Of a stretch of DNA of 47,319 nt, positions 29,879-40,042 are shown in pieces. The stretch lies in contig CANFLX010000018.1 of NCBI GenBank assembly GCA_947447985.1, positions 1-47,319 on the forward strand, given 5' to 3'. Position 1 is the stretch's first letter; each line of letters begins with the position of its first letter. A program made the position numbers and the translations under genes. The stretch comes from Comamonadaceae bacterium. GTDB taxonomy: Bacteria; Pseudomonadota; Gammaproteobacteria; Burkholderiales; Burkholderiaceae_C. The notes under the pieces were generated by a model, which saw nothing but the letters and a program-made list of their open reading frames with translations, was not told the origin of the DNA and ran no database searches.

Positions 29879-32644
29879 GTGTCGTCGACTCCCGCAAACA
29901 AAACATCCGATCTGGCGCAGCTGGACAAAATTACTGGCGGCGCCTTTACCGGCGCCACCGCTGGCGAGCGGGCGAGCCGCGTTCGGGACTGGCTGCTGAC
30001 CAATCCTGGTAACGACGTGCTTGCCGAAGTGTTCAGAGAGCTCAGCAGCCGCGACAAGGGTGCCGCCAAGTTGCTGCGTGAGCGACTGGACGACGCCAAA
30101 CGAACCAAGATGCAAGAGGGCATTGCAGCCGAATGGGCGGCCAAGGCCACGGCTTTGCTGGAGCTTTCCAAACTTAACATCGCGGACGCCATGGCCTGGC
30201 AGCGCGATGCCGCCAAGGCGGGCGCTCCCTTGAGCAAAGAGCCTCTGGCCAGCTTGAAAGTGCAAATTGCCGAGCGCGTGCGATTGATCGAGGACCTGCA
30301 GCACCAGGCGCAAGTGCAGCGTGAAGCGGCCGTGCTGCTGGCCCAGCGTATTGAGGTGCTGTCCACCAAGCCCTGGCGCGACGCACAGGCCGTATCAGAC
30401 GCATTGGGCGCCGATGTTGCCCAATGGCAAGCGCAAGCGGCGCAACTGACCTCCCACGCCAGCTGGGCCAGTACCGATTTGAAATTCACCCCCATGCTCG
30501 ACGCCTCCCGCGCCCAGTTGGTGGTGGTGTGGGAGGCCTTTCAGCTGGCTTTGCAACAGACCCTGGCCGCTGCGCAGGATGGGACGGCCGCTTTGCCTGC
30601 GGTCACTGTGTGGGCAGAAGAATTGCGCGCCGAGCGTGCCGCCCTGCAGCCAGCGGTCAAGCCCGCCAAAGCGCCGGTGGATCCGGCCGTGCGCGAAGCC
30701 GCCAATGCCAAAGTGCGTGAAGTGCTCACGCAGCTCGAAAAAGAAACCAGCGAAGGCCATGGCAAGGCCAGTGCGGGCGCTGCCAATGCCATGCGCCAAG
30801 CGCTCAAAGAGTTCGGCAAAGTCATCGACCACAAGCTCGAAAACCAGGCCCAAGCCGCCTTGGCCGCTGCCGGGGAGCTCGAGGGCTGGCAGCGCTGGCG
30901 CGCTGACCAGTTGCGCGAAGAGCTCTTGATCAAGGCCGAAGGCCTGCTCAAGCGTCCTGAAGGCCAGGCCATCGGCGGGCGAAAAATGCAAGACACGCTG
31001 CGCACCATGCGCGAGCAATGGAAGCAGACCGACCAGGGCGGCGTGCCCAACCACGCCTTGTGGAAGCGCTTTGACGAGGCCTGCAACGCCGCGCACAAAG
31101 TCGTGGAAGCGTGGCTGGAAAAGCTCAAAGCCGAAGCGGTGGAGCACCGCAACCAGCGCCTGGCCTTGATTGCCGAGCTCAACACCTGGGCCGAAGAAAA
31201 CCGCACTGCCCGCGACGGCGACTGGAAAGGTTTTAGCCGCATCCTGCACCAGTTTGGCGACCGCTGGCGCGATGCCGGCCACCTCGGTGAAAAAGCGTTT
31301 GCAGAGTTGCAGCCCTTGTGGAAAGCAGCAATTGCCCATGCAGCCGCGCCCCTGGAGGCCTTGCAAGCGCAGAGCCTGGAGTTGCGCCGCGCCATGATCG
31401 AAGAGGCCAAGGCCTTGGGCGAGGCGCCTGTGTTGCGCATTGACGCCGTACGCGCTTTGCAGCAGCGCTGGCAAGCGCAAGCCCACCAGGTGCCGATTGA
31501 CCGGCGCCAGGAGCAAAAACTGTGGGATGCATTCCGCAAACCGATTGACGACGCCTTCCAGCGCAAGACGCTGGAGCGGGAAAAAGCCGAAGCCTCTCTG
31601 GGCCAGCGCGACCGGGTGGTGATGGATGCGTCCAAAGCCTTGCAAGCCGCCAATGCGTCTGGCGACGCCGGGCAGATTCGCTCGGCGATGGCGACCTTGG
31701 AGGCAGCGCTGCATGGCCAGGCCCAAGCCCAGGCGCAGGTCACGGCGGCGGGCGCCCAAGAGGCACAAGTGCAGGCCGTTGCAGATTCGGTGGCCACGGC
31801 AGGCGCGGCTTCGGTCGAAGCGGCGTCCGCGGAGGCTGCGCCCGCGGATGCTGCGCCTGTGGACGCTGTACAGGACGATGTCCAGAGCGCCGATTCGGCC
31901 TCTGCCGACGAAGGCATGGCAGCGACACCGGATGCGGCACCTGCCGCAGCACCAGCACCCAAACCCGCACCCAAGCCGGTGGTGGCGATGCGCGGCGATG
32001 ACCGCCCTGGCATGAAGCGCGAAACCCCCGGCGCCGACGCAGGTCGCCCTGGCAAATGGAGCGATCGCAAAGATGCTGGCCGTGGCGGGCGCGACGCGCG
32101 CGGCGATCGTGGCGACCGCGATCCACGCGGCAGCCGGGACATGCGGGGCGAGCGGGCCGATCCGCGCCAGGCCGCACCGCGTTTGGGCGATGCCGCCTTC
32201 CGAGCGCAGCGCGAGGCCTTGGAAAGCGCGCAATTTGCCTTGCGCAAGCTCGCAGCCCAAGCCCACGGCGAGGCGCTGACCCAATTGCTGGGCGCGTGGG
32301 AGCACCGTGATGGTGCCCAGATTCCGACGGCCCAAGTGCTGGGTTCACAGATCAACGCGGCAACCCGCACTCTGTGGACGAACGCGATTGGCGGCAATGC
32401 GCAGCTTCCCAGCACAACGCCAGCCCAAGCCTTGCTGCGCTTGGAGATGGCGGCCGAAATCCCCACGCCCGCCGACCATTTGGACGAACGCCGCGCTCTG
32501 CAATTGCAATTGCTGACGCGCCGCAATGACCCTTCGCCTGCCCAAACCTGGGGCCAGGATGTGGCCGTGGTGCTGGCGTCGCCTTTTGCGGCGGGTGACG
32601 CCCGCCGCTTGCAAAACAGCTTGAAGGCGCTGCTCAAGCGCTGA
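29879..32644 (+). CDS. DUF349 domain protein with RG-rich linker
   Basis: 921 aa from a GTG start with an AAAAGG site upstream. Several DUF349-type helical repeats can be seen through the middle, recognisable as recurring W-x2-A/F-x-K/R-x3-F segments such as WKQTDQGG with ALWKRFDEAC. From about residue 610 an Ala/Glu/Pro low-complexity linker leads into an Arg/Gly/Asp-rich segment (about 724-770, e.g. GRGGRDARGDRGDRD) and then a folded C-terminal region. Family members are cytoplasmic; the function is not established, though nucleic-acid association is plausible for the RG-rich part. Large antisense open frames over this gene are composition artefacts. Confidence 0.82.
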   Translation: MSSTPANKTSDLAQLDKITGGAFTGATAGERASRVRDWLLTNPGNDVLAEVFRELSSRDKGAAKLLRERLDDAKRTKMQEGIAAEWAAKATALLELSKLNIADAMAWQRDAAKAGAPLSKEPLASLKVQIAERVRLIEDLQHQAQVQREAAVLLAQRIEVLSTKPWRDAQAVSDALGADVAQWQAQAAQLTSHASWASTDLKFTPMLDASRAQLVVVWEAFQLALQQTLAAAQDGTAALPAVTVWAEELRAERAALQPAVKPAKAPVDPAVREAANAKVREVLTQLEKETSEGHGKASAGAANAMRQALKEFGKVIDHKLENQAQAALAAAGELEGWQRWRADQLREELLIKAEGLLKRPEGQAIGGRKMQDTLRTMREQWKQTDQGGVPNHALWKRFDEACNAAHKVVEAWLEKLKAEAVEHRNQRLALIAELNTWAEENRTARDGDWKGFSRILHQFGDRWRDAGHLGEKAFAELQPLWKAAIAHAAAPLEALQAQSLELRRAMIEEAKALGEAPVLRIDAVRALQQRWQAQAHQVPIDRRQEQKLWDAFRKPIDDAFQRKTLEREKAEASLGQRDRVVMDASKALQAANASGDAGQIRSAMATLEAALHGQAQAQAQVTAAGAQEAQVQAVADSVATAGAASVEAASAEAAPADAAPVDAVQDDVQSADSASADEGMAATPDAAPAAAPAPKPAPKPVVAMRGDDRPGMKRETPGADAGRPGKWSDRKDAGRGGRDARGDRGDRDPRGSRDMRGERADPRQAAPRLGDAAFRAQREALESAQFALRKLAAQAHGEALTQLLGAWEHRDGAQIPTAQVLGSQINAATRTLWTNAIGGNAQLPSTTPAQALLRLEMAAEIPTPADHLDERRALQLQLLTRRNDPSPAQTWGQDVAVVLASPFAAGDARRLQNSLKALLKR

Positions 32645-32674
32645 GCTTCGCGCGTGCGGAGCCGCGTGTTCCGC

Positions 32675-33451
32675 TCAGTGGGCGGATTGCGCTTCGGTCA
32701 GCGAGAGTCTGCGGGGTTCGGCGTCGGAACCTTGCAGCCGCAAAACCTGCGCGCGCGGTGGCGATGCGTGCAAATCCCAATCACTCAGCACCCAGCGCGC
32801 ATGGCCTTCTCCGAGGTCGTGCCGCGCGGGGCGGTGCGTGTGGCCGTGCAGCATGTGGTCGGCGTGGTGGGCTGCCAAGAGCGCGCGGCAGGCGGGAGCG
32901 TCCAAATCAATCCAAGGGACTTGGGACCCCGATTGCTTCTGCGCCTCGCTTTGCATGCGCATCTGGCGGGCGAGTGCCTGGCGTTGGGTCAAAGGCTGGT
33001 TCAGAAAGTTTTGTTGCCAATCGGCGCTGCGCACTTGGGCGCGAAACGCCTGGTAGGGCTGGTCGCCCAGGCACTGTGCGTCGCCATGCGCCAGCAGCCA
33101 ACGCGTGCTGCCAAATTGCAAAACGCTGGGTTCGTTCAACTTGTGGGCACCACAGGCATCCAGCAGCCGCTCACCCATCAGAAAGTCGCGGTTGCCGCAC
33201 AGAATGAAAAGCTCAAGTTGCGAGCTAGCCGCGTGAAGCGCCTTCGCAACATCTGCCTCGAAGCCCCCTTGGTCCAGCACGTCGTCGCCGACCCAGACTT
33301 CGAACAGATCTCCCAGAATGAAAAGGGCCTGCGCCGGCGTTGTCGCCAGGTAGTTGGACAGCGCCTGAAAGGTTTCTGGCTCGCCGGCTTGCAAATGCAG
33401 GTCGGAAATGAAGTCCACCGTTTGCCAGTGCGGCGCAGCGGTGATCTCCAT
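32675..33451 (-). CDS. lpxH: UDP-2,3-diacylglucosamine diphosphatase LpxH
   Basis: 258 aa. A calcineurin-like phosphoesterase: VDFISDLHLQ, LGDLFEVWVGDD, CGNRDFLMG, LAHGDAQC and HGHTHRPARH provide the metal ligands in the expected order. It cleaves the pyrophosphate of UDP-2,3-diacylglucosamine to lipid X in lipid A synthesis, at the inner membrane's cytoplasmic face. It is the last gene of the five-gene envelope operon and lies 14 bases after ppiB. Confidence 0.94.
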   Translation of the reverse strand: MEITAAPHWQTVDFISDLHLQAGEPETFQALSNYLATTPAQALFILGDLFEVWVGDDVLDQGGFEADVAKALHAASSQLELFILCGNRDFLMGERLLDACGAHKLNEPSVLQFGSTRWLLAHGDAQCLGDQPYQAFRAQVRSADWQQNFLNQPLTQRQALARQMRMQSEAQKQSGSQVPWIDLDAPACRALLAAHHADHMLHGHTHRPARHDLGEGHARWVLSDWDLHASPPRAQVLRLQGSDAEPRRLSLTEAQSAH

Positions 33452-33465
33452 GCTTGCGGCGTCTT

Positions 33466-33972
33466 TTAGAGCGCGACGGCTTTGGTCAGGACCACGTCTT
33501 CTTTGGGCACGTCGTCGTGAAAGCCTTTGCGACCGGTCGCTACGCCTTTGATCTTGTCAACGACATCGGTGCCGTCCACCACTTTGCCGAATACCGCGTA
33601 GCCCCAGCCTTGGGAGGAGGGTGCGGTGTGGTTTAAGAAATCGTTGTCGGCCACATTGATAAAGAACTGCGAGGTGGCGGAATGCGGGTCGCTGGTGCGT
33701 GCCATGGCCAAGGTGTACTTGACGTTTTTCAGGCCATTGGCAGCTTCGTTCTCGATCGGTTTGGCCGTCTTTTTCTGGGCCATGCCAGGCTCCATGCCAC
33801 CGCCCTGCACCATGAAGTCAGGAATCACGCGGTGGAAAATCGTGTTGTCGTAATAGCCATTTTTGACATAGCCCAAGAAATTTTCCACCGACAAGGGGGC
33901 TTTTTCCTGGTCCAGCTCGACGGTGACGACGCCAAAGTTGGCAATGTGAAGTTCGACTTTAGGTTGGCTCAT
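33466..33972 (-). CDS. ppiB: Cytoplasmic cyclophilin-type peptidyl-prolyl isomerase
   Basis: 168 aa. A cyclophilin fold with the active-site arginine/phenylalanine region [23 protein letters not shown] and [14 protein letters not shown]. There is no signal peptide, so it is cytoplasmic (PpiB type). It starts 1 base after the periplasmic cyclophilin gene ends. Confidence 0.95.
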   Translation of the reverse strand: MSQPKVELHIANFGVVTVELDQEKAPLSVENFLGYVKNGYYDNTIFHRVIPDFMVQGGGMEPGMAQKKTAKPIENEAANGLKNVKYTLAMARTSDPHSATSQFFINVADNDFLNHTAPSSQGWGYAVFGKVVDGTDVVDKIKGVATGRKGFHDDVPKEDVVLTKAVAL

Positions 33973-33973
33973 A

Positions 33974-34570
33974 TTATTTCAACAGGTTAACGGAAGTGAT
34001 AGTTATCGGCGTGGTCGGCACATTTTGGAAGCCGTTTTGATTGCCGGTCGGTGTCTGGCGGATTTTGTCAACAACGTCCATGCCGCTCACGACCTTACCA
34101 AAAACGGCATAACCATAGCCGTCAGGCTGCGGCGCGTTCAAGCTGGCGTTGTTGGCGACATTGATAAAAAACTGGGAGGTCGCGGAGTTCGGGTTGCCGC
34201 TGCGCGCCATGGCGATGGTGCCTACGTCGTTTTTCAGGCCGTTATTGGCCTCTAAGGGAATGGGCGCGCGCGTTGCCTTCTGCACCATGGCTGGCGTAAA
34301 ACCGCCGCCCTGAATCATGAAGCCGTCAATCACCCGGTGAAAAATCGTGCCGTCGTAATGCTTGTCGGCCACGTACTGCAAAAAGTTCTCTACCGTTTTG
34401 GGCGCTTTTGCCGGTTGGAGCTCCACCACAAACTCGCCTTGATTGGTTTGAAATTTGACTCTGGGCGCTGCACCTTGCGCTTGGATGTGCCCGCTGAAGG
34501 CAAGCGACAGCAGGGCGAGCAGGGCGCTCGCAAGCGCGCGGCGGGGCAGAAAATTTGCCACAGGGGCCAT
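33974..34570 (-). CDS. ppiA: Periplasmic cyclophilin-type peptidyl-prolyl isomerase
   Basis: 198 aa. A signal peptide ([18 protein letters not shown], cleavage near HIQA) precedes a cyclophilin domain with [23 protein letters not shown] and [14 protein letters not shown]. It is a paralogue of the cytoplasmic one directly downstream, so the pair serves both compartments. Its start overlaps the stop of the L,D-transpeptidase gene by one base (TGATG). Confidence 0.94.
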   Translation of the reverse strand: MAPVANFLPRRALASALLALLSLAFSGHIQAQGAAPRVKFQTNQGEFVVELQPAKAPKTVENFLQYVADKHYDGTIFHRVIDGFMIQGGGFTPAMVQKATRAPIPLEANNGLKNDVGTIAMARSGNPNSATSQFFINVANNASLNAPQPDGYGYAVFGKVVSGMDVVDKIRQTPTGNQNGFQNVPTTPITITSVNLLK

Positions 34571-35814
34571 CAGATCACTCCTTCAAAAAATATTTGCCAG
34601 TCTTTGGCGGTGCGCACCCAATATTGACGCTTGTGGATACCGGTTTTGCGCCCGGCCACCACCTCGCCGAAAGTCGTCACCATGGTTTCGGCCGAATCGC
34701 TCCAGTGCAGGTAGCTCAGGTCTTTGAGTTCGATGGTACGCCCTTTGGAGGCCTTCAACTCCGAGCGGATCTGGGGTGTGTACTGCTCCAGATTCTTGCC
34801 GTAGCTGGCAAAGTCAGGGGTGTAGAAGCCCAGCACCTTGTTCACGTCACCCGCTTGTTTGGCCTCTCGCCAGGCCTTCAGCGCTGACTCAAAAGATTGG
34901 GCCTGGGTTTGCAACTGCGCCGCAGGTTTCCAGACCAACTGGGACGACACCACCACCGGGGTCGCCCCGACACTGACCTGGCGTATCAAAGTGAGCAAGT
35001 CCGGGTTGGACAGCACCAGGCAACCATCGGTGGAGCGGGGCGGGCGGGCGTAGTTCTGAGGGGGCGTGCCGTGCAACCAAATGCCACCGCCCGATTTGCC
35101 GCGCTTGATGTCCAAAATATTGGGGTAGTTCAAGGGCATTGCGCCCGCCCCATAAAACTCGTTGAGTGTTTTGGTATCGAGATTGCTGGTGATGTAGTAC
35201 ACGCCTAACGGGGTACGCTGGTCACCCTCCTGGCTTTTGATCGTGCCTGCTTTACCCACCGATACGTAGTAGTCGCCCGTTAACTTCAAGCCTGCAGGCC
35301 CGTTGGTGAACAGGTACAGGCGCGACTTGGCGGCATCCACCGCAATGGCCGTGCGCGATTGCGGCGAAATTTTCAAAAACTGGCTGGGCAGGGTGCCTTC
35401 TGCCGGGCGCTCCCTGAGCGCGGTGACGCGCCGCAGGGACTCTTCTTTGAGCTCCGCCAGGGCATTGCCGGCCGCGTTGGCGGTCGATGCAGGCACGTCG
35501 CCCATGGATTTGAGCGTGTGGCTGCGTGCCGCCAGCAAGTCGCCGTAGACCAGCTGTGCCAGCTGGAAATTAGGGAAATCGCGCACCAGCTTTTCCGCCA
35601 GGTCCAGGGCCTTGCGTGGATCTTCCTGGGCCATCAGCTTGTAAATCTCCAACAAGCGCGCTTCAGCCGCAGATCCTTGCGACGGTGCAGCCTTTGCGGG
35701 AGTGCTTTCGGATTCGCGCGCGGCAACGGGCACTGTCTGCCAGGTCACGAGGGAGGTGAGCACCCAAATGCCAGCGCGGGCCGCCAGCGCCACCGTCTTC
35801 CCGCGTGCGCTCAT
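34570..35814 (-). CDS. L,D-transpeptidase (YkuD) with C-terminal NTF2-like domain
   Basis: 414 aa. A signal peptide or signal anchor is at about 9-31. A YkuD catalytic domain at about 150-285 contains HGTPPQ and the catalytic cysteine in STDGCLVLSN. The C-terminal 110 residues (from about ALKAWREAKQAGDVN) look like an NTF2/SnoaL-type domain, as in ErfK/YafK-like proteins with a Cds6-type tail. It would form 3-3 cross-links or attach proteins to peptidoglycan in the periplasm. It is followed by ppiA with a one-base overlap and preceded by a TPR protein with a related C-terminal domain. Confidence 0.9.
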   Translation of the reverse strand: MSARGKTVALAARAGIWVLTSLVTWQTVPVAARESESTPAKAAPSQGSAAEARLLEIYKLMAQEDPRKALDLAEKLVRDFPNFQLAQLVYGDLLAARSHTLKSMGDVPASTANAAGNALAELKEESLRRVTALRERPAEGTLPSQFLKISPQSRTAIAVDAAKSRLYLFTNGPAGLKLTGDYYVSVGKAGTIKSQEGDQRTPLGVYYITSNLDTKTLNEFYGAGAMPLNYPNILDIKRGKSGGGIWLHGTPPQNYARPPRSTDGCLVLSNPDLLTLIRQVSVGATPVVVSSQLVWKPAAQLQTQAQSFESALKAWREAKQAGDVNKVLGFYTPDFASYGKNLEQYTPQIRSELKASKGRTIELKDLSYLHWSDSAETMVTTFGEVVAGRKTGIHKRQYWVRTAKDWQIFFEGVI

Positions 35815-35835
35815 GCGAGCGCGCCTTTCGTCGCT

Positions 35836-36855
35836 TTAGCCACCCACGGCCTCCCGGGTGATCTTCCAGCCGTCGCTTTGTTTGATCAATTCCAGCGTCT
35901 TGCGGCTGGAAATCGCAATGCCATTGGCACGGTAGTCCTGCCGGAACCTGGCGGTGGCTTTGGATCCGTTGACCACCACCTGCAGCCCTTCAAGCCGCAC
36001 AGAAATTTTGGACTTGCCCTCGATGCGTGCGCGGCGCTCGGCTTCCCAGGCGCTGTGGCTGCCGCCAGCGCTGGGGGTGAAGTCTTTGCTGTAGGCATTG
36101 AAATAGCCTTTCAGGTCTTTGCTCGACCAAGCCGCGACCCAGTTTTGCACGGCCGCTTCGGCCTCGCGTGTGGCGGCGTCATTCACAGGCTTGGGCGCGG
36201 GGGCGGGCGCAGGAGCCGGCGCGGGTTTGACAGGGCTGGTGGCCGTGGCAACGGGTTCGCGTGCGGCCGGTGCAGGCGTGGGCGAGGGCGTTACGGCCGC
36301 CACTGCGGGTGCGGTGGTCACAATTTTGGCTTGGCCAGGCCCAGCGAGTTGGCGCATCAGCGTCAGTTTGGGCGTAACGGCGGCGTTGCCCGCATCGATT
36401 TGAAGGGCTTTGCTGTACGCGGTGCTGGAAAGCTTGGCGTACACGTCGCCCAGATTTTCGTGCGCGGTGGCGTAGCCCTGGTGGGTGCGCAAGGCGGCTT
36501 CAAAGGCAGCGCGGGCTTTGTCGAGCTGGTTTTGGTCGGCGTAAATAACACCGAGGTTGTTGAAGGGCTCAGGCAGCTCCGGAAAGTCTTCGGTGAGCTT
36601 GACAAAGGTGCCAATGGCGTCGGCGGTCTTGCCTGCATCACGCTGCGCGACGCCTTTAAGCAGCCGCATTTGCGCATCACGGGGTTTGGTGGACAAATAG
36701 CGGTCGGCGCGGGTCAGGGCATCGGCAAACTTGCCTTCGCGCGTGAGTTGCGCGACGTCGCTGTATTCGTCTGCAAATGCCGTCGCCGTGACCAGCGATA
36801 AGGCAAGGGCCCACAGCGCCATTGCGATGGTCCATCCGAGGGAGCGATGCTTCAT
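35836..36855 (-). CDS. Periplasmic TPR protein with C-terminal NTF2-like domain
   Basis: 339 aa from the ATG at 36855 (MKHRSLGWT); a longer frame to 36891 adds a non-signal leader. A signal peptide (to about FADE) is followed by about four TPR helices (FADALTRADRYL, AQMRLLKGVAQRDAG, EPFNNLGVIYADQNQ, ATAHENLGDVYAKLS). A Pro/Ala-rich linker (about 180-230) leads to an NTF2-like domain (about 235 to end) with the AWSSKDLKGYFNAYSKDF start. It is probably a scaffold for the L,D-transpeptidase encoded 21 bases downstream, which carries a similar C-terminal domain (inference). Confidence 0.84.
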   Translation of the reverse strand: MKHRSLGWTIAMALWALALSLVTATAFADEYSDVAQLTREGKFADALTRADRYLSTKPRDAQMRLLKGVAQRDAGKTADAIGTFVKLTEDFPELPEPFNNLGVIYADQNQLDKARAAFEAALRTHQGYATAHENLGDVYAKLSSTAYSKALQIDAGNAAVTPKLTLMRQLAGPGQAKIVTTAPAVAAVTPSPTPAPAAREPVATATSPVKPAPAPAPAPAPKPVNDAATREAEAAVQNWVAAWSSKDLKGYFNAYSKDFTPSAGGSHSAWEAERRARIEGKSKISVRLEGLQVVVNGSKATARFRQDYRANGIAISSRKTLELIKQSDGWKITREAVGG

Positions 36856-36974
36856 AAGAGACGACAAATCTTTCTCGGTCAAGGGCAACAAAGGGTGGCC
36901 GATATACTGCGTTCGATTGTAGCGGAGGGGCCTTTATGGCGTTTCTCTCTGCTGGTTCCGCTTGAGATATCCCC

Positions 36975-38354
36975 ATGAGTTTGCGCATCTACAACACCCT
37001 GTCCCGCCATGTTGAGCCCTTTGTTCCCCTTGAGGCGGGCCATGTGCGCATGTATGTTTGCGGCATGACGGTGTACGACGTGTGCCACCTCGGTCATGCA
37101 CGCTCTATGGTGGCCTTTGACGTGGTGCAGCGCTGGCTCAAAGCCAGTGGACTGGCGGTCACCTATGTGCGCAATGTGACCGATATTGACGACAAGATTA
37201 TTCGCCGTGCCCTGGAAAACAAGGAGACCATCGCCTCGCTCACCAACCGCATGGTCGACTTGCTGCACCGTGATGCCGATGCCCTGGGCGTCCAGCGCCC
37301 CGACCATGAGCCCCGCGCCACAGCCTATGTGCCGCAAATGCTGGCTTTGGTAGAGCGCCTGGAGCAGCGGGGCTTGGCCTACCGCGCGTCTAACCAGGAC
37401 GTCAATTTTTCGGTTCGCAAGTTTGCGGGCTACGGCAAGCTCTCCGGCAAGTCGCTGGACGATTTGCGCGCCGGCGAGCGCGTGGCGGTGGACGATGGCA
37501 AGCAAGACCCCTTGGACTTTGTGCTCTGGAAATCGGCCAAAGCCAGCGAGCCCGACGACGCCAAGTGGCCCAGCGCCTTTGGCCCCGGTCGGCCCGGCTG
37601 GCATATCGAATGCTCGGCCATGGCGTGCGATTGGCTGGGCGAATCCTTTGACATCCACGGCGGCGGTGCCGACTTGCAGTTTCCGCACCACGAGAACGAA
37701 ATCGCCCAAAGCGAAGGCGCCAGCGGCAAACCCCTGGCGCGCTACTGGATGCACAACGGCTTTGTGACCCGCGACAACGAAAAAATGTCCAAGAGCCTGG
37801 GCAATTTCTTCACCATTCAAGACATCCTGGCCCGCTTTGACGCCGAGACTACCCGCTTTTTTATCGTGCGTTCGCATTACCGCAGCGCCTTGAATTACAG
37901 CGACGCGCACCTGGAAGACGCCCGCACTGCGCTCAAACGCCTGTACACGGCGCTGCAATGGGTGTCGCCCGCAGAGGTGGCGGTGGATTGGGCAGAGCCC
38001 TTTGCCGCACGCTTCAAAGCGGCCATGGACGAGGACTTTGGCACGCCCGAGGCGGTGGCCGTGTTGTTTGACCTGGCCAGCGAAGTCAACCGCTCGCGTT
38101 CGCCCCAAGCCGCAGGCCTGCTCAAGGCCCTGGGCGCCACGCTGGGTTTGCTGCAGGCCGATCCGCAGCAGTTTTTGCAGGCGGGTGCCGCAGTGGATGC
38201 ATCGGCCATCGAGGCGCGCATCGCCGAGCGCAACGCGGCCAAAGCTGGGCGCGACTTTGCGCTGGCCGATGCCATCCGCAAGGAGTTGCAGGCGCAGGGC
38301 ATTGTGCTCAAGGATTCGCCCCAGGGCACCACGTGGGAGGTGGCTGCGCCATGA
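36975..38354 (+). CDS. cysS: Cysteine-tRNA ligase CysS
   Basis: 459 aa, the usual length. A class I synthetase: the zinc-binding cysteine and [16 protein letters not shown] contain the HIGH motif, KMSKSLGNF is the KMSKS loop, and the DALR anticodon-binding domain occupies the C-terminus. It has GLADxxDK-free domain order as in other CysRS. It is followed by the AlkA-like gene with a 4-base overlap, opening the cysS-alkA-accA-tilS-lysC run. Confidence 0.97.
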   Translation: MSLRIYNTLSRHVEPFVPLEAGHVRMYVCGMTVYDVCHLGHARSMVAFDVVQRWLKASGLAVTYVRNVTDIDDKIIRRALENKETIASLTNRMVDLLHRDADALGVQRPDHEPRATAYVPQMLALVERLEQRGLAYRASNQDVNFSVRKFAGYGKLSGKSLDDLRAGERVAVDDGKQDPLDFVLWKSAKASEPDDAKWPSAFGPGRPGWHIECSAMACDWLGESFDIHGGGADLQFPHHENEIAQSEGASGKPLARYWMHNGFVTRDNEKMSKSLGNFFTIQDILARFDAETTRFFIVRSHYRSALNYSDAHLEDARTALKRLYTALQWVSPAEVAVDWAEPFAARFKAAMDEDFGTPEAVAVLFDLASEVNRSRSPQAAGLLKALGATLGLLQADPQQFLQAGAAVDASAIEARIAERNAAKAGRDFALADAIRKELQAQGIVLKDSPQGTTWEVAAP

Positions 38355-39001
38355 GCACCAAAGCGGCAAAGGCGCCAGCCGTGGCCAAGCCCGATTTTTG
38401 GGACCAGGCCTGCAAACACCTGATGAAAAAAGACCGGGTGATGAAACGCCTGATCCCGCAGTTTGCCGACGCCGCCATCGAGAGCCGGGGCGACCCCTTC
38501 GTGACGCTGGCGCGCAGCATCGTGGGCCAGCAGATCTCGGTCAAGGCGGCGCAAACCGTGTGGGACCGCTTCGCCCAGTTGCCCAAAACCATGACGCCTG
38601 CCAACGTCTTGCGCCTCAAAGTGGACGACATGCGCGCGGCCGGCCTGAGTGCCCGCAAAGTGGAATACCTGGTCGACCTGGCCCTGCATTTTGATGACAA
38701 GCGCCTGCACGTGGATGCCTGGACCGAACTCGATGACGAGGCCATCATCGCCGAGCTGGTCGCCATCCGGGGCATTGGCCGCTGGACGGCCGAGATGTTT
38801 TTGATCTTCCACCTGATGCGTCCCAACGTGCTGCCACTCGACGACGTGGGCTTGATCAACGGCATCAGCCGCAACTATTTTTCAGGCGAAGCCGTGAGCC
38901 GCAGCGACGCGCGCGAGGTGGCTGCCGCCTGGGCGCCCTATTGCAGCGTGGCGACTTGGTATATTTGGCGCTCGCTGGACCCGGTTCCGGTCGCCTACTA
39001 G
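38351..39001 (+). CDS. DNA-3-methyladenine glycosylase II, AlkA-like (HhH-GPD)
   Basis: 216 aa from the ATG at 38351, overlapping cysS by 4 bases. The helix-hairpin-helix motif is [16 protein letters not shown] and the catalytic aspartate lies in [13 protein letters not shown]. It excises 3-methyladenine and related alkylated bases. It lacks the N-terminal beta domain of E. coli AlkA and the Fe-S cluster of EndoIII, so it is the short Mag/AlkA type. Residues [20 protein letters not shown] form the first helices of the glycosylase core. Confidence 0.92.
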   Translation: MSTKAAKAPAVAKPDFWDQACKHLMKKDRVMKRLIPQFADAAIESRGDPFVTLARSIVGQQISVKAAQTVWDRFAQLPKTMTPANVLRLKVDDMRAAGLSARKVEYLVDLALHFDDKRLHVDAWTELDDEAIIAELVAIRGIGRWTAEMFLIFHLMRPNVLPLDDVGLINGISRNYFSGEAVSRSDAREVAAAWAPYCSVATWYIWRSLDPVPVAY

Positions 39002-39051
39002 GTGGGGCTGTTGCGCCGCAGGGCGCCTCGCAAACTACAGGGAGAGAGCAC

Positions 39052-40029
39052 ATGTCCAAAAAAGTATTTCTAGATTTCGAAGCACCCGTGGCGGAGCTGG
39101 AAGGCAAGATCGAAGAACTGCGCTACGTGCAAAACGAGTCGGCCGTTGATATTTCGGCCGAAATTGACCAGCTCAGCAAAAAGAGCCAGCAACTCGTCAA
39201 AGACATCTACAGCAACCTGACGCCCTGGCAGATCACCAAGATCGCCCGCCATGCTGAGCGCCCCTACACGCTGGACTACATCAACGAGATCTTCACGCAC
39301 TTTGTGGAGTTGCACGGCGACCGCCACTTTGCCGACGACCTGAGCATTGTGGGTGGCTTGGCCCGTTTCAACGGCGCACCCTGCATGGTGCTCGGCCAGC
39401 AAAAAGGGCGCGACACCAAAGAGCGCGGTCTGCGCAACTTTGGCATGAGCAAGCCCGAGGGCTATCGCAAGGCCTTGCGCCTCATGAAGCTCGCCGAGAA
39501 GTTTGGCTTGCCGGTTTTCACCTTTGTAGACACCCCTGGCGCCTACCCCGGAATTGACGCCGAAGAACGCGGCCAGTCTGAGGCGATTGGCCGCAATATT
39601 TTTGAGATGGCGCAGCTCGAAGTGCCCATCATCACCACCATCATTGGCGAGGGCGGCTCCGGCGGCGCGCTGGCGATTTCGGTGGCGGACCAGGTGGTCA
39701 TGCTGCAGTACGCGATTTACTCGGTCATCAGCCCCGAAGGTTGCGCGTCGATCTTGTGGAAGACGGCCGACAAAGCGCAAGAGGCCGCTGACGCTCTGGG
39801 CATTACCGCGCTGCGCCTGAAGGCGCTGGGCCTGGTGGACAAGATCGTCAACGAGCCCGTTGGGGGCGCGCACCGCGACCACAAGCAGGCTGCTGTGTTT
39901 TTGAAGCGCGCCCTGGGCGATGCCTACCGCCAGGTCAGCGACCTCAAGGTCAAGGAGCTGCTGGACCGTCGCTACGACCGGTTGCAGAGCTATGGCCGCT
40001 TCACGGACACCAAAGCCAACGCCAAATAG
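39052..40029 (+). CDS. accA: Acetyl-CoA carboxylase carboxyltransferase subunit alpha
   Basis: 325 aa from the ATG at 39052, which has AGGGAGAG about 7 bases upstream. AccA motifs include [15 protein letters not shown] at the start, [30 protein letters not shown] and [10 protein letters not shown]. With AccD it transfers the carboxyl group from biotin to acetyl-CoA in fatty acid synthesis. It follows the glycosylase gene by 50 bases and precedes tilS by 13. Confidence 0.97.
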   Translation: MSKKVFLDFEAPVAELEGKIEELRYVQNESAVDISAEIDQLSKKSQQLVKDIYSNLTPWQITKIARHAERPYTLDYINEIFTHFVELHGDRHFADDLSIVGGLARFNGAPCMVLGQQKGRDTKERGLRNFGMSKPEGYRKALRLMKLAEKFGLPVFTFVDTPGAYPGIDAEERGQSEAIGRNIFEMAQLEVPIITTIIGEGGSGGALAISVADQVVMLQYAIYSVISPEGCASILWKTADKAQEAADALGITALRLKALGLVDKIVNEPVGGAHRDHKQAAVFLKRALGDAYRQVSDLKVKELLDRRYDRLQSYGRFTDTKANAK

Positions 40030-40042
40030 CCGCGCCCGCGGC

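Noticed and set aside
30395..32637. Very long open frames (646 and 698 codons) on the strand opposite the DUF349 gene
   Set aside because: High-GC codon bias on the sense strand leaves stop-free antisense frames. Their products are Ala/Ser/Arg- or Gly/Leu-rich with no domain, while the sense frame has recognisable repeats.
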